A stretch of DNA of 64,000 nucleotides from Azohydromonas lata NBRC 102462 (GTDB taxonomy: Bacteria; Pseudomonadota; Gammaproteobacteria; Burkholderiales; Burkholderiaceae_C). Below the pieces are notes generated by a model. It did not search any database, was not told where the DNA came from, and saw nothing but the letters and a program-made list of their open reading frames with translations. Shown piece by piece: positions 43,020 through 51,653 of the stretch. The position numbers and the translations under genes are program-made. The stretch lies in the NCBI RefSeq assembly GCF_001571085.1, contig NZ_BCTC01000002.1, positions 124,001-188,000 of the forward strand, written 5' to 3'. Position 1 is the first letter of the stretch. Every line of letters starts with the position of its first letter.

Positions 43020-44170
43020 ACGAGGGTGACATGCCGATTTCCCTGCCCACTTCCCAACGGGACCGCTATCCGCACAGCCTGCCTGGCGCGGTGCCCGCCG
43101 CCGAGGGGCCCTTGCGCCGCATAGGCGTGTTCCGCGCCCTGATGCTGGGCGACGTGCTGTGCGCCGTGCCGGCGCTGCGCGCGCTGCGCGCGGCGCACCC
43201 GCAGGCCGAGATCAGCTACATCGGCCTGCCCTGGGCGCGCGAGCTGATGCAGCGGCTGCCCATGGTGGACCGTTTCATTGATTTCCCCGGCTTTCCCGGG
43301 CTGCCCGAGGGCGGCGTGGACCATGGGGGCGTAACGGACTTCCTGCACCAGATGCAGCGCGAGCGCTTCGATTTGCTGCTGCAGATGCACGGCAGCGGGC
43401 GCATCGTCAACCCGCTCATGGCCGCCTGCGGCGCGCGGCGCTCGGCCGGCTTCTTCGAGCCCGGCGCCTTTTGCCCGCAGCCCGAGCTGTACACGCGCTG
43501 GCCCAGCGAAGGGCACGAGGTGCACCGGCTGCTGCGGCTGCTGGACCACCTGGGCGTGGCGCGGCAGGGCGACCACCTGGAGTTTCCGCTGCGCCCGCAG
43601 GACTTCAGCGACCTGCAGGCCGTGTGGCCGGGCGCCGCGTCCGACGAGCCCTACGTGTGCGTGCACGCCGGCGCGCGGCTGCCCAGCCGGCGCTGGCCGG
43701 TGCAGCGCTTTGCCGAGGTGGCCGACCGCATGGCGCGCCAGGGGTTCACGGTGGTGCTCACCGGCAGCGCCGGCGAGGTCGCGCTGGCGTCGGAGCTGCA
43801 GGCGCACATGCGCCAGCCCAGCATCAACCTGGCCGGGCGCACCACGCTGTGGACCTTGGGCGCGCTGGTGGCGCGCGCGCGGCTGCTGCTGTGCAACGAC
43901 ACGGGCATCTCCCACGTGGCCGCGGCGCTGGCCACGCCCAGCGTGGTGGTGGCCAGCGGCTCGGAGGTCTCGCGCTGGCGGCCGCTGGGCCGCGGCTCGC
44001 ACCACGTGCTGTGGCAGGCCATGGAGTGCCGGCCCTGCCACCACGTGAGCTGCCCAACGGGCCACGCCTGCGCGCTGGCCATAGGCGCGGCCGAGGTGTC
44101 GGCGGCCTGCGAAGGGCGCCTGGCCGCCACGCTGGACCAGCCCCGCGCCGAGCCGCATCTCTACAGCTGA
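43016..44170 (+). CDS. Glycosyltransferase family 9 (heptosyltransferase-like)
   Basis: 384 aa. N-terminal RIGVFRALMLGDVLCAVPAL, a middle VHAGARLPSRRWPVQRFAEV, and CNDTGISHVAAALATPSVVV near the C-terminus match GT9. The ATG at 43016 overlaps the upstream stop; ATG 43031, preceded by GAGGGTGAC, is equally possible. A cysteine-containing loop (CRPCHHVSCP) follows the fold, as in several LPS heptosyltransferases. It differs from the 39617 gene and is not a tandem duplicate. Confidence 0.88.
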   Translation: MNEGDMPISLPTSQRDRYPHSLPGAVPAAEGPLRRIGVFRALMLGDVLCAVPALRALRAAHPQAEISYIGLPWARELMQRLPMVDRFIDFPGFPGLPEGGVDHGGVTDFLHQMQRERFDLLLQMHGSGRIVNPLMAACGARRSAGFFEPGAFCPQPELYTRWPSEGHEVHRLLRLLDHLGVARQGDHLEFPLRPQDFSDLQAVWPGAASDEPYVCVHAGARLPSRRWPVQRFAEVADRMARQGFTVVLTGSAGEVALASELQAHMRQPSINLAGRTTLWTLGALVARARLLLCNDTGISHVAAALATPSVVVASGSEVSRWRPLGRGSHHVLWQAMECRPCHHVSCPTGHACALAIGAAEVSAACEGRLAATLDQPRAEPHLYS

Positions 44171-44183
44171 GAGCGCAACGCTG

Positions 44184-44400
44184 ATGTCCATGCCCGGCCG
44201 CCCCGCTTCCTCGGCGTCCTGCGGCGGCCGCCGCCTGCGCGTGCTCACCTGGCACGTGCACGGCAACTCCCTCTACGACGGGCGACAAGGCCGAGGGCCT
44301 GGTGGTGGTGATGGGCGAGCGGCTGCACGACCCGGAGCTGTTTCGAAGGCGTGCCGCGCGCCGCCGGTGGCGCGCTGCGGGTGATCGCGCTCGGTAATTG
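44184..44400 (+). pseudogene. Eroded gene starts: glycosyltransferase N-terminus plus unassigned fragment
   Basis: A start codon with LRVLTWHVHGNSLYDG looks like the first beta-alpha unit of a glycosyltransferase, and then similarity stops at 44279. In another frame the following DNA reads AEGLVVVMGERLHDPELF, then drifts off. Both are coding-like fragments without a full domain. I read this as scar DNA left after deletions in the glycan cluster. Nothing else between 44170 and 44487 supports a gene. Confidence 0.55.
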
Positions 44401-44486
44401 CGTAAGCGTTTGGCAAGGCTCAAGGGCTGGTGGAACCGAGCAGAGTTCACTCCCGGCCGGCGCGTTGGGCCGCCTAGACTGCGCCC

Positions 44487-44786
44487 ATGCTTCTCACCCC
44501 CGACCAACGCCACGCCATCCGCCAGACCGTCGAACAGTTCACTTTCGGCCGGGGCCAGGCCTGGCTCTACGGCCCCTGTGCCTGCGCGAGCGCGAAGTGC
44601 GACGACGTGGAGCTGCTGGTGGATTGTCCCGATCCGGTGGACGACCCGGGCACCTGGGAAGACACCTTGCGCGCCCAACTGGTCGAAGCCCTGGGCCCGC
44701 GCCGCGTGGAAGTGCTGCTGCAGGCGCCCAACCTGCCGGACCGGCCCGTGCACTGCGTGGCACGCGCGACGGGGCAGATGCTGTAA
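44487..44786 (+). CDS. Small protein resembling a degenerate nucleotidyltransferase domain
   Basis: 99 aa. The stretch AWLYGPCACASAKCDDVELLVD lines up with the GSx10DxD signature of MNT/MNTase minimal nucleotidyltransferases. The GS is GP and the DxD is DVE. There is no HEPN partner gene. The C-terminus is RVEVLLQAPNLPDRPVH. Composition and codon use resemble real genes. Function unknown; an inactive toxin-antitoxin type remnant is one idea. Confidence 0.5.
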   Translation: MLLTPDQRHAIRQTVEQFTFGRGQAWLYGPCACASAKCDDVELLVDCPDPVDDPGTWEDTLRAQLVEALGPRRVEVLLQAPNLPDRPVHCVARATGQML

Positions 44787-45129
44787 GGGGGCAGCCGGAA
44801 GCGGGGCAGGGCGCAACAAGCAGACGGCAAAGGGCGCCGCCGCCGGTTTTCGGTGGCCGCAAGCTGATCCGCTGAACTCGTTGCTTCGTCATCCCCGCGC
44901 AGGCGGGGACCCAGGCGGTCCCCAAGCCGGCCGCCAGCTCATGGGCCGGCCTCACAAGGGCCAAAACCGCGGCTTTCCTGCGGTGTCCCTTCACTCCGGT
45001 CTGGGGGCCGCCTGGGTTCCCGCGTTCGCGGCAATGACGGATCAAGGTGCACTGCGCACCGCCCTCCGGCTGACCGTTGCCGGGCTTTTGCGCTCAGCCC
45101 CCTCGCAGCCCCCTTCAACCCGCGCACCC
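44787..45129. other. Gene-free stretch with inverted-repeat element, copy 2
   Basis: No credible coding region. The central part holds the 151-base inverted-repeat element at 44888-45038. The stretch to its right is Pro/Ser-codon-like repetitive C-rich DNA (CCCCCTTCAACCCGCGCACC) leading into the SIS remnant on the opposite strand. Confidence 0.55.
44888..45038. repeat. MITE/REP-like inverted-repeat element, copy 2
   Basis: The same architecture as the 20610 element. The right arm GGGGCCGCCTGGGTTCCCGC matches the right arm of copy 1, and the left arm GTCATCCCCGCGCAGGCGGG matches its complement. The interior GCGGCTTTCCTGCGGTGTCC is the reverse complement of the interior of copy 1, so this copy is inserted in the opposite orientation. 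Length 151 versus 149 bases. The arms have diverged more than in copy 1. Confidence 0.75.
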
Positions 45130-45340
45130 TCAACCCCGTCCCAACCCTTTCTCCACCAGCGCACACAGGTTGTGCCCAATGAAGATGTGCGCCTCCTGGA
45201 TGCGCGCCGTGGACTGGCCCGGGACGATCAGCGGCACGTCGCTGGGCGCCGCCAGCGGGCCGCCGTCGCGGCCCAGCAGCCCAACGGTGTGAACGCCCAA
45301 GCTGCGCGCCGCGGCGCGCTGCGCGGCCTGGGCGCGCGGG
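45130..45340 (-). pseudogene. SIS-domain (GmhA-like) C-terminal remnant
   Basis: On the minus strand the tail reads VHTVGLLGRDGGPLAAPSDV and then IVPGQSTARIQEAHIFIGHN, a clear match to the end of phosphoheptose isomerase/SIS proteins. The N-terminal half of the domain, with the sugar-phosphate loop, is absent; upstream codons are Pro/Ser/Ala-rich and unrelated. Two nucleotide-sugar loop positions are lost, so it is not active. It fits the heptose theme of the cluster: GmhA and GmhB functions would once have been together. Confidence 0.65.
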
Positions 45341-45490
45341 CACAGCTTGGGCGACAGCACGGACTCCCGCATCGCCCCGCAAGCCTCCTGGGGAGAGAAG
45401 GGGTGGGCTGCGGTGGAGGCAGCCTCGTGGGGGGAGGAGACGGGAAGGGCGCTGTTGGAGGGGGCAGGCGGCGTCGGCACGTCAGACGGC

Positions 45491-46612
45491 TCAGCGGGGA
45501 CGCTGCGGTTCGGCAATGCACATCTCCCGCAGGGCCTTGCGCCCGTGGGTGCGCGCCCGGGACGTGCCCGGGCTGCTCAGGAAGCGCAGCAGCCGCCACT
45601 CGTCGGCTTGCAGCCCGCCGTGGGCGCGCACCGACTCACCCAAGCGGCGGCACAGCGCGGCGCCGGCCTCCCAATCCTCGGCCAGCGCCAGCACGGCCGG
45701 GTGCACATAGGCCTTGCGGCACACGGCGGGCGTGTTGCCCAGGTGGCGGGCGACCTCGGCGATCACGGGGGCCAGCTTCGGCGCCCCTTCGCATTGCAGG
45801 CAGGCCTGCCGCAGCAGCGACAGCGCGCGCACGCTGCCGTGCCAGGTGCGAAAGTCCTTGGCCGTGAACCGCTCGCCCGCGGCGGCTTCCAGGTAGTCGT
45901 TGACCTCGCCGGAGCCCACGGCGTGGGTTTGGCCGTCCTCGCCCACGTAGTGAAACAGCTCCTGGCCGGGCAACTGCTGGCAGCGGCGCACCACGCGGGC
46001 CACTTGCGGATCGTCCAGCGCCACCTCGTGTTGCACGCCGTGCTTGCCGCGAAAGCGCAGCTTCAGCTTGCTGCCGGTGAGGCCCGCGTGGCGGCGGCGC
46101 AGCGTGGTCAGGCCGTAGGAGCGGTTGTCGCGGGCGTACTCGTCGTTGCCCACACGCAGCACGGTGCTGTCCAGCAGCCGCACCAGGGTGGCCAGTACCA
46201 GCGTGCGCGAGGGCCCGCCGCGGGTGCTGGCCTGCAAATCCTCGGCCACGCGCCGGCGAATGCGCGGCAGCGCCTGGCCGAACTCCAGCAGGCGCTCGAA
46301 CTTGTGGTCCTCGCGGTGGGCGCGGAAGTCGGGGTGGTAGCGGTACTGCTTGCGCCCGCGCGCGTCGCGCCCGGTGGCCTGCAGGTGGCCGTTGGCCTGG
46401 GCGCAGATCCACACGTCGGTGTAGGCGGGCGGGATGGCGAGCTGGCGTATCTGCGCCAGCCGCTTCTCGTCGGTGAGCTCGCGGCCGCGGGCGTCGAGGT
46501 AGACGAAAGCGTCGCCGCGGCGCTCGCGGCGCAGGCCGGGCTGGGTGTCGCTCACCCAGCGCAGGCCGGGCGGCAGGGTTTCCTCAACGCTGTCCTGGAG
46601 CACGGCGGCCAT
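45491..46612 (-). CDS. Type IB DNA topoisomerase
   Basis: 373 aa, the size of poxvirus-like bacterial topo IB. Segments: WICAQANGHLQATGRDARGR (N-domain), VLRVGNDEYARDNRSYGLTTL (the R-Y-G-L-T motif), KLKLRFRGKHG, DFRTWHGSV and the catalytic tyrosine region NTPAVCRKAYVHPAV. It relaxes supercoils by a 3'-phosphotyrosyl intermediate. The C-terminal extension carries a basic tail. It seems to stand alone on its strand, upstream of the SIS remnant. Confidence 0.92.
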   Translation of the reverse strand: MAAVLQDSVEETLPPGLRWVSDTQPGLRRERRGDAFVYLDARGRELTDEKRLAQIRQLAIPPAYTDVWICAQANGHLQATGRDARGRKQYRYHPDFRAHREDHKFERLLEFGQALPRIRRRVAEDLQASTRGGPSRTLVLATLVRLLDSTVLRVGNDEYARDNRSYGLTTLRRRHAGLTGSKLKLRFRGKHGVQHEVALDDPQVARVVRRCQQLPGQELFHYVGEDGQTHAVGSGEVNDYLEAAAGERFTAKDFRTWHGSVRALSLLRQACLQCEGAPKLAPVIAEVARHLGNTPAVCRKAYVHPAVLALAEDWEAGAALCRRLGESVRAHGGLQADEWRLLRFLSSPGTSRARTHGRKALREMCIAEPQRPR

Positions 46613-46645
46613 GGCGGCGGCTCCCGGCGGCGTGCTTGCTCGGCG

Positions 46646-47503
46646 TCAGCGGGCGTCGGCTCCCGGCAGCTTGCGCGCCTGCGCCAGGTGCTGGCGCAGC
46701 GTGGGCAGGGTCTGGCGTATCCAGGCCTGCAGCTCGGGGTCCTTGGTGTCGCGCGAGGCCTTTTCGAAGCGCTCGATGGTGCTCACGTGGTCCTGCACGC
46801 CCACGGTGTTGACGAAGGCGGTGTCGAAGGGCGTAGCGCCCTGCAGCCGCTCCAGCACCGTCTGGCGGTCGGCCGGCATCTGGCCGGGCAGCTCGACGCG
46901 GTGCGCGTCGGCCAGGATCTGCAGCCGGCCCTGGGCGCGCACGTGGTCGCGCTGCATGTGGGCGGCGAACTCGCGCACGGCGGCGCTGGAGGCGCGGTCC
47001 TGGCCGAGCTGCGCGGCGGCGAGCTCGTACAGGCCCAGGCCGGCGGCGGTCTGGACGAAGGTGCGCTCGGCGCTGCTGAGCTGGGTGGCGGATGGGGCAG
47101 GCGTTCCCGTTTTGGCGGCCGCTTCGCCGGCCCCAGCGGCCATGGAGGCGGTGCTCGCGGCCGGCACGGCCACCGGGGGCGACGACGTGGCGCCGGTGGC
47201 CTGGCCGCCACCCGCGCCCACGGGCGCGCCGCTGCTGCCGCCGGCGGTGGGCTCGTTGCCGGCAGGCACGGCCGGCCCGGAGGCTTCAGGCAACGAGCCC
47301 GAAGGCGTGCCGGGCGCCGTGGTGGAGCCGGCGCCGCCGGTGCCCGTGGCCGTCCCCGCGCTGCCGGTGATGCTGCCCGCGGCGTGCTCGATGCCGGAGG
47401 TCGGCCGGTGGTCCTCGGTGACCTTGGGCGACTTGGGGTCACAGCCGGCCAGCAGGGCCAAGCCCAACAGGCCCGCCAGGGGCAGCGTCCTGAAGTTGTT
47501 CAT
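46646..47503 (-). CDS. DUF4142 lipoprotein
   Basis: 285 aa. The lipobox LLGLALLAGC gives an outer-membrane or periplasmic lipoprotein. A long Gly/Ala/Thr/Ser-rich linker of about 120 residues follows, then a DUF4142 helical domain (AERTFVQTAAGLGLYELAAA, ten-residue gap, MQRDHVRAQGRLQILA). DUF4142 belongs to the ferritin-like superfamily. ATG at 47503 is chosen because it begins the signal peptide. It lies between topo IB and a PA2169-family gene. Confidence 0.85.
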   Translation of the reverse strand: MNNFRTLPLAGLLGLALLAGCDPKSPKVTEDHRPTSGIEHAAGSITGSAGTATGTGGAGSTTAPGTPSGSLPEASGPAVPAGNEPTAGGSSGAPVGAGGGQATGATSSPPVAVPAASTASMAAGAGEAAAKTGTPAPSATQLSSAERTFVQTAAGLGLYELAAAQLGQDRASSAAVREFAAHMQRDHVRAQGRLQILADAHRVELPGQMPADRQTVLERLQGATPFDTAFVNTVGVQDHVSTIERFEKASRDTKDPELQAWIRQTLPTLRQHLAQARKLPGADAR

Positions 47504-47612
47504 GGTGTGTGCGGGGGGAGGGCGGTGCGGCTGCCAAGGGAAGGCTGGCGGCCGCGGGCCCCGCCTTGGGCGCGCCAAGCGCGTTGGGCACCCTGCGGCG
47601 GGTTCAGTAGGG

Positions 47613-48065
47613 TCAGGTCGCGGCGCGCAGGCGGTTGCGCAGCTCGCGCACCTGGTCGTGGTTGCGCTTGACGCCCTGGTACTGGCGGTCCACCACGGCC
47701 TGGATTTGCGGCGGCAGCGGCTTGGCCAGCGCGTTGCGGTAGCTCGTGAGGGCGGTGTCCTCGCCGCGCTCGCACTCTTCCAGGATGGCCTTGTCGTCGT
47801 AGGTGGAGAGCGTGGCCTTCACCGCCACCCAGCCGCGGTGCATGGCGCCCATGGCGCTGCCGCCGGTGTCGGCCTCGCCGCCGAGCTGGGCCACCAGTGA
47901 CTGCAGCTCGCTGGCGCCGCGCTGGCAATCGCTTGCACGTTGCAGCAGCAAATTCTTCAAGTCGGGCGACTTGGCGTGCTCGGAGCTGGTGCGGAAACCG
48001 TACTCGCCGTCCTTGCTGGTCTCGATCAGGTCGTTGAGGGTGTCGATGACTTCGTCGTTGCTCAT
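47613..48065 (-). CDS. PA2169/DUF2383 four-helix-bundle protein
   Basis: 150 aa. Features VIDTLNDLIETSKDGEYGFR at the N-terminus, LLLQRASDCQRGASELQSLV in the second helix, and ILEECERGEDTALTSYRNAL in the third match the PA2169/DUF2383 family, ferritin-like and stress linked. The ATG at 48065 has GGAG at -12 with TTTCCCC spacer. It belongs to the same general-stress set as the DUF4142 gene. Confidence 0.88.
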   Translation of the reverse strand: MSNDEVIDTLNDLIETSKDGEYGFRTSSEHAKSPDLKNLLLQRASDCQRGASELQSLVAQLGGEADTGGSAMGAMHRGWVAVKATLSTYDDKAILEECERGEDTALTSYRNALAKPLPPQIQAVVDRQYQGVKRNHDQVRELRNRLRAAT

Positions 48066-48162
48066 GGGGAAACACTCCTTGAATGCGGGTAGGACCTTCC
48101 AGGCAGACAGCGTGCCCGTGGGATTGCTGCACTGCGGCATGAGGCTTGCATCAGTTCTGTGC

Positions 48163-49407
48163 ATGAAGCCCCCGCACGCCCGCGACCCCGATGACGAGGC
48201 GCGCTGCCATGTCGTCGACACCACCATGTTCTGGAGCCCGACCGGCGGCGGCGTGCAGCGCTACCTGAAGGTCAAGCACGCGTGGCTGGCGCGGCAGCCG
48301 GGCTGGCGGCACACGGTGTTCGCGCCCGGCGCGCGCGGCTGGGGTTTCGAGGACGCGGGCGGCATTCCCCTGCCGGGCCTGGGCGGCTACCGGCTGCCAC
48401 TGGACCGCCGCGCCGCGGCCCGCCGCATCGAGGCGCTTGGGCCGGACCTGATCGAAGCCGGCGACCCCCTGCGCCTGGGCTGGGCCAGCCTGGACGCCGG
48501 ACAGCGCCTGGGCGTGCCGGTGGTGGCCTTCTGCCACAGCAACGTGATGGAGATGGCCGCGCGGCTCCTGGGCGGGCCGAACTGGCTGCGCCGCCTCGTG
48601 CGCCGCACGGTGGCGGCCTACCTGGCGCGCATGTACCGGGACTTCGACCTCGTCCTGGCTCCCAGCCGATCCATGGCCGAGCAGTTGCGCGCCATAGGCC
48701 TGAACAGCGTGGAGCAGCAGCCCCTGGGCGTGGACACGCGCGCCTTCCACCCCTCGCGGCGCGACCCCGGGTTGCGCGAGGAGCTGGGCATCGCCCCCGA
48801 CGTGAAGCTGCTGCTGTTCGCCGGCCGCTTCGCCCCGGAGAAAAACCTGCCGCTGCTGGCCGACGCCGTGCGCCGCCTGGGCAAGCAGTACCTGCTGCTG
48901 GCCGTGGGCGACGGCCCGCTGCCGCCGCACGGCTCGCGCGTGCAGCGCCTGCCCTACGAGCCGCGGCCCGCGCACCTGGCGCGGCTCATGGCCAGCGCCG
49001 ACGCCTTCATACACGCCGGCGACCAGGAGAGTTTTGGCCTGGCGCCGCTGGAAGCCATGGCCTGCGGCACGCCCGTCATCGTGCGCAAGGCCGCGGGCCT
49101 GGCCGAGCTGGCCGAGGGCGGCGCCGCCCTGGCCGTGGACAGCGACAAGCCCGCGCAGTGGGCGGAAGCGATTGCGGCATTGTTTGCTTCGGACGCCACC
49201 CCCTGGCGCGAGGCCGGCCGCGCTTGCGCCGAGCGCTATGACTGGGACGTGGTGCTGCCCCAGCTCGTCACCCGCTACCGGCGGCTGATGCACGGCAGCC
49301 GCCTCACCGGCGAGGAAGCCACGCTGCCCGCGCTGCACTGGTGCGGCATGCCCGCGTCCTCCAGCCTGTCCTCGCCCATGGCGCCCACGGGCAAGGACGT
49401 GCTCTGA
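48163..49407 (+). CDS. GT4 glycosyltransferase
   Basis: 414 aa. N-terminal TTMFWSPTGGGVQRYLKVKH for nucleotide-sugar acceptor binding; LLLFAGRFAPEKNLPLLADA and the E-x7-E motif ESFGLAPLE in AGDQESFGLAPLEAMACGTP. The protein belongs to the GT4 family (alpha-mannosyl/glucosyl type). The acceptor cannot be deduced. The short N-terminal leader is not hydrophobic, so the protein is cytosolic. It is followed at 14 bases by a DUF2334 deacetylase-like gene, which may modify the same glycan. Confidence 0.88.
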   Translation: MKPPHARDPDDEARCHVVDTTMFWSPTGGGVQRYLKVKHAWLARQPGWRHTVFAPGARGWGFEDAGGIPLPGLGGYRLPLDRRAAARRIEALGPDLIEAGDPLRLGWASLDAGQRLGVPVVAFCHSNVMEMAARLLGGPNWLRRLVRRTVAAYLARMYRDFDLVLAPSRSMAEQLRAIGLNSVEQQPLGVDTRAFHPSRRDPGLREELGIAPDVKLLLFAGRFAPEKNLPLLADAVRRLGKQYLLLAVGDGPLPPHGSRVQRLPYEPRPAHLARLMASADAFIHAGDQESFGLAPLEAMACGTPVIVRKAAGLAELAEGGAALAVDSDKPAQWAEAIAALFASDATPWREAGRACAERYDWDVVLPQLVTRYRRLMHGSRLTGEEATLPALHWCGMPASSSLSSPMAPTGKDVL

Positions 49408-49420
49408 GCCCGCGCCGGCC

Positions 49421-50245
49421 GTGGCCCTGGCCCTGAACCCGGCGTCCGCCCTGTTGGGCGCCACCCCCGCCGAGCTGCCGCGCGACGCGCTGGCCCCCGG
49501 CGGCGCGCTGGCGCTGGTGGTGCACGACGTGGCGCCGGCCACCTGGGAGCGCTGCGCCGCGCTGCTGCAGGCCGCGCGCGATCTGGCGCCCGCGCTGCCC
49601 GCCACGCTGCTGGTGGTGCCGCGCTGGCACGGCCAGCCGTCCACGCGCGCTTTCGAATCCGCCATGGACGCGGCGCTGGCCGAAGGCCACGAGCTGGCGC
49701 TGCACGGCTGGAGCCACCTGGACCCCGTGCCCGCGCGCGGCACGCTGCAGCGGCTGCGGCGGCGCTTTTACACGGCGGGCGAGGGCGAGTTCGCCGCACT
49801 GGCGCGCGAGGACGCGGCGCGGCGCATCGCGCTGGGAAAGCGCTGGTTCGCGCGCCGGGGCTGGCCGCTGGCGGGCTTCGTCCCGCCGGCCTGGCTGTTG
49901 GGCGAGGGCGGCGCGCAGGCGCTGGCCGACGCGGGTTTCGCCTACAGCTGCACGCTGGACCGCTTCATCGCGCTGCAGGGCCAGGCGCCGCTGCGCTCGT
50001 GGAGCCTGGTGTTCAGCACCCGAGCGGCATGGCGGCGCGGCGTGTCGCGGCTGTGGGTGCCCTTCCTGGCGCGGCGCTTGGGCGATGCGCCGCTGCTGCG
50101 CTTCGAGCTGCACCCGGACGACGTGGTGTACCCCGAGGTGCGCCGCTGCTGGCTGGACTTGCTGGCGCGCGCCCTGGCGCAGGGTCGCCAGCCGCTGCTG
50201 TTGCGCGAGGTGGCGCAGCGGCTGCCCTTGAAGCCCAGCCTGTAG
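49421..50245 (+). CDS. DUF2334 polysaccharide-deacetylase-like protein
   Basis: 274 aa from a GTG start. The NodB-like barrel core shows LALVVHDVAPATW (first Asp region), HELALHGWSHLD (metal His pair) and WPLAGFVPPAWLLGEG, and the final His in RFELHPDDV. DUF2334 enzymes are related to carbohydrate deacetylases. It is coupled to the GT4 upstream, giving a glycosylation-deacetylation pair. Substrate unknown. Confidence 0.85.
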   Translation: MALALNPASALLGATPAELPRDALAPGGALALVVHDVAPATWERCAALLQAARDLAPALPATLLVVPRWHGQPSTRAFESAMDAALAEGHELALHGWSHLDPVPARGTLQRLRRRFYTAGEGEFAALAREDAARRIALGKRWFARRGWPLAGFVPPAWLLGEGGAQALADAGFAYSCTLDRFIALQGQAPLRSWSLVFSTRAAWRRGVSRLWVPFLARRLGDAPLLRFELHPDDVVYPEVRRCWLDLLARALAQGRQPLLLREVAQRLPLKPSL

Positions 50246-50287
50246 GAGCGCCGCGCCCCCTGCGCTCCTGCCGCGCCCAAAGAAAAA

Positions 50288-50304
50288 GCCCGGCGGGGCC
50301 GGGC
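50288..50304. terminator. Bidirectional terminator between convergent genes
   Basis: Stem GCCCGGC - GGG - GCCGGGC. On the minus strand the tail is TTTTTCTTTG, a good T-tract for the small gene at 50330; on the plus strand the tail is ATTTCTCC. It lies between stops of two convergent genes. Confidence 0.75.
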
Positions 50305-50329
50305 ATTTCTCCTGGTTGAAGGTGAGCCG

Positions 50330-50566
50330 TTACTGGCGTGTGAGCACCACGTCGCTGCCGCGCATGCGCAGCGTGCCGTCCGGCAGCATTTCCAGCGGTT
50401 CGCCACTGTCCAGCCGGTATTCGGCCTGGCCGGTGGATTCCCAGTGCTCTTCGGCGGCGACGAAAAGGTCCTCCCGCATCATGTGTTCATAGCCCCTGAC
50501 CTTGTAGCTCTTGCCGTGCGCGTCGCGAGCGCTGAAGGTTTCGAGCAGATGCAGCTTGTGGTCCAT
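50330..50566 (-). CDS. Small uncharacterised protein (78 aa)
   Basis: Starts MDHKLHLLETFSARDAHGKS and ends DGTLRMRGSDVVLTRQ. The ATG has a strong GGAGGT ribosome site 5 bases upstream. Predicted beta-rich, soluble. I do not recognise the family by name, but the codon pattern and ribosome site make it a real gene. Confidence 0.65.
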   Translation of the reverse strand: MDHKLHLLETFSARDAHGKSYKVRGYEHMMREDLFVAAEEHWESTGQAEYRLDSGEPLEMLPDGTLRMRGSDVVLTRQ

Positions 50567-50724
50567 GTGTACCTCCTTGTGCGGCGTCCGGCGCCATTGG
50601 GCCGGCCGTGCGGGCATCGTAGGCAGTCGGCCGCCGGCTGCAAACCGATGCCCAATGCCAGCGCTGGACAATGCGGGCTTGTCACAGGACTGACGCCCCA
50701 GCGCAAACACAAGGGAGACCCGCC

Positions 50725-51522
50725 TTGCCCCGCTTCGCCGCCAACCTCTCGCTGCTGTACACCGAGCACGCCTTCCTGGACCGCTTCCAGGCCGCGGCGG
50801 CCGACGGCTTCGACAGCGTGGAATGCCTTTTCCCCTACGCCTTCGAGCCCGCCGAGGTCGCCCAGCGCCTGCAGCGCCACGGCCTGCGCCAGGTGCTGTT
50901 CAACGCGCCCCCGGGCGACTGGGATGCCGGCGAGCGCGGCCTGGCCGCACTGCCGGGCCGCGAACAGGCGTTCCGCGACGGCTTCATCCACCAGGTGCTC
51001 CCCTGGGCCCGCGCGCTGCGCTGCCCGCGCGTGCACGTGATGGCCGGCTGCATGCCCGCGGGCGTGCCGCGCCAGGCGCTGGAAGAGCTGTTCCTCGACA
51101 ACCTGCGCTGGGCCGCGCGGCTGGCGGCCGAGGAGGGCATCGAGCTGCTGATCGAGCCGCTGAACCCGCGCGACGTGCCCGGCTACCTGCTGCAGCGCCA
51201 GGAAGACGCGCACCGCCTGGTGCAGGCGCTGGGCGAGCCCAACGTCAAGGTGCAGATGGACCTCTACCACTGCCAGGTCACCGAGGGCGACCTCGCCATG
51301 AAGCTGCGCCAGTGGCTGCCCACGGGCCGCGTGGGCCACATCCAGTTCGCGGGCGTCCCCGAGCGCCACGAGCCGGACGTGGGCGAGCTGAACTACCCGT
51401 ACCTGTTCGGGCTGATCGACGAGCTGGGCTACACGGGCGTGGCCAGCGCGGAGTACCGGCCGCGTGCGGGCACGTCCGAGGGTTTGAGCTGGCTGCGGCG
51501 CTGGAAGGCCGGTCAGGCTTGA
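50725..51522 (+). CDS. hyi: Hydroxypyruvate isomerase family TIM barrel
   Basis: 265 aa from a TTG start (GGGAG 8 bases upstream); frame is open from 50671. TIM-barrel motifs of the Hyi family are [18 protein letters not shown] at the N-terminus, [30 protein letters not shown] (metal Glu) and VQMDLYHCQ, with C-terminal ASAEYRP. It interconverts hydroxypyruvate and tartronate semialdehyde, or a ketose-phosphate in OtnI-type relatives. No gcl or glxR partner lies nearby, so specificity stays open. Confidence 0.87.
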   Translation: MPRFAANLSLLYTEHAFLDRFQAAAADGFDSVECLFPYAFEPAEVAQRLQRHGLRQVLFNAPPGDWDAGERGLAALPGREQAFRDGFIHQVLPWARALRCPRVHVMAGCMPAGVPRQALEELFLDNLRWAARLAAEEGIELLIEPLNPRDVPGYLLQRQEDAHRLVQALGEPNVKVQMDLYHCQVTEGDLAMKLRQWLPTGRVGHIQFAGVPERHEPDVGELNYPYLFGLIDELGYTGVASAEYRPRAGTSEGLSWLRRWKAGQA

Positions 51523-51653
51523 GGTTTTGAAGGGTTTATTGCGGGCGCAACGGTGGGGTTGCCCGGGGAGGCTGTCCGTCCGTGTCAGCCCTGCGGCAAG
51601 GGTGCTGCGCTCGTCCCGTGCCGGCAGCACCCACGCCAAAAGCCGGCGAACGC

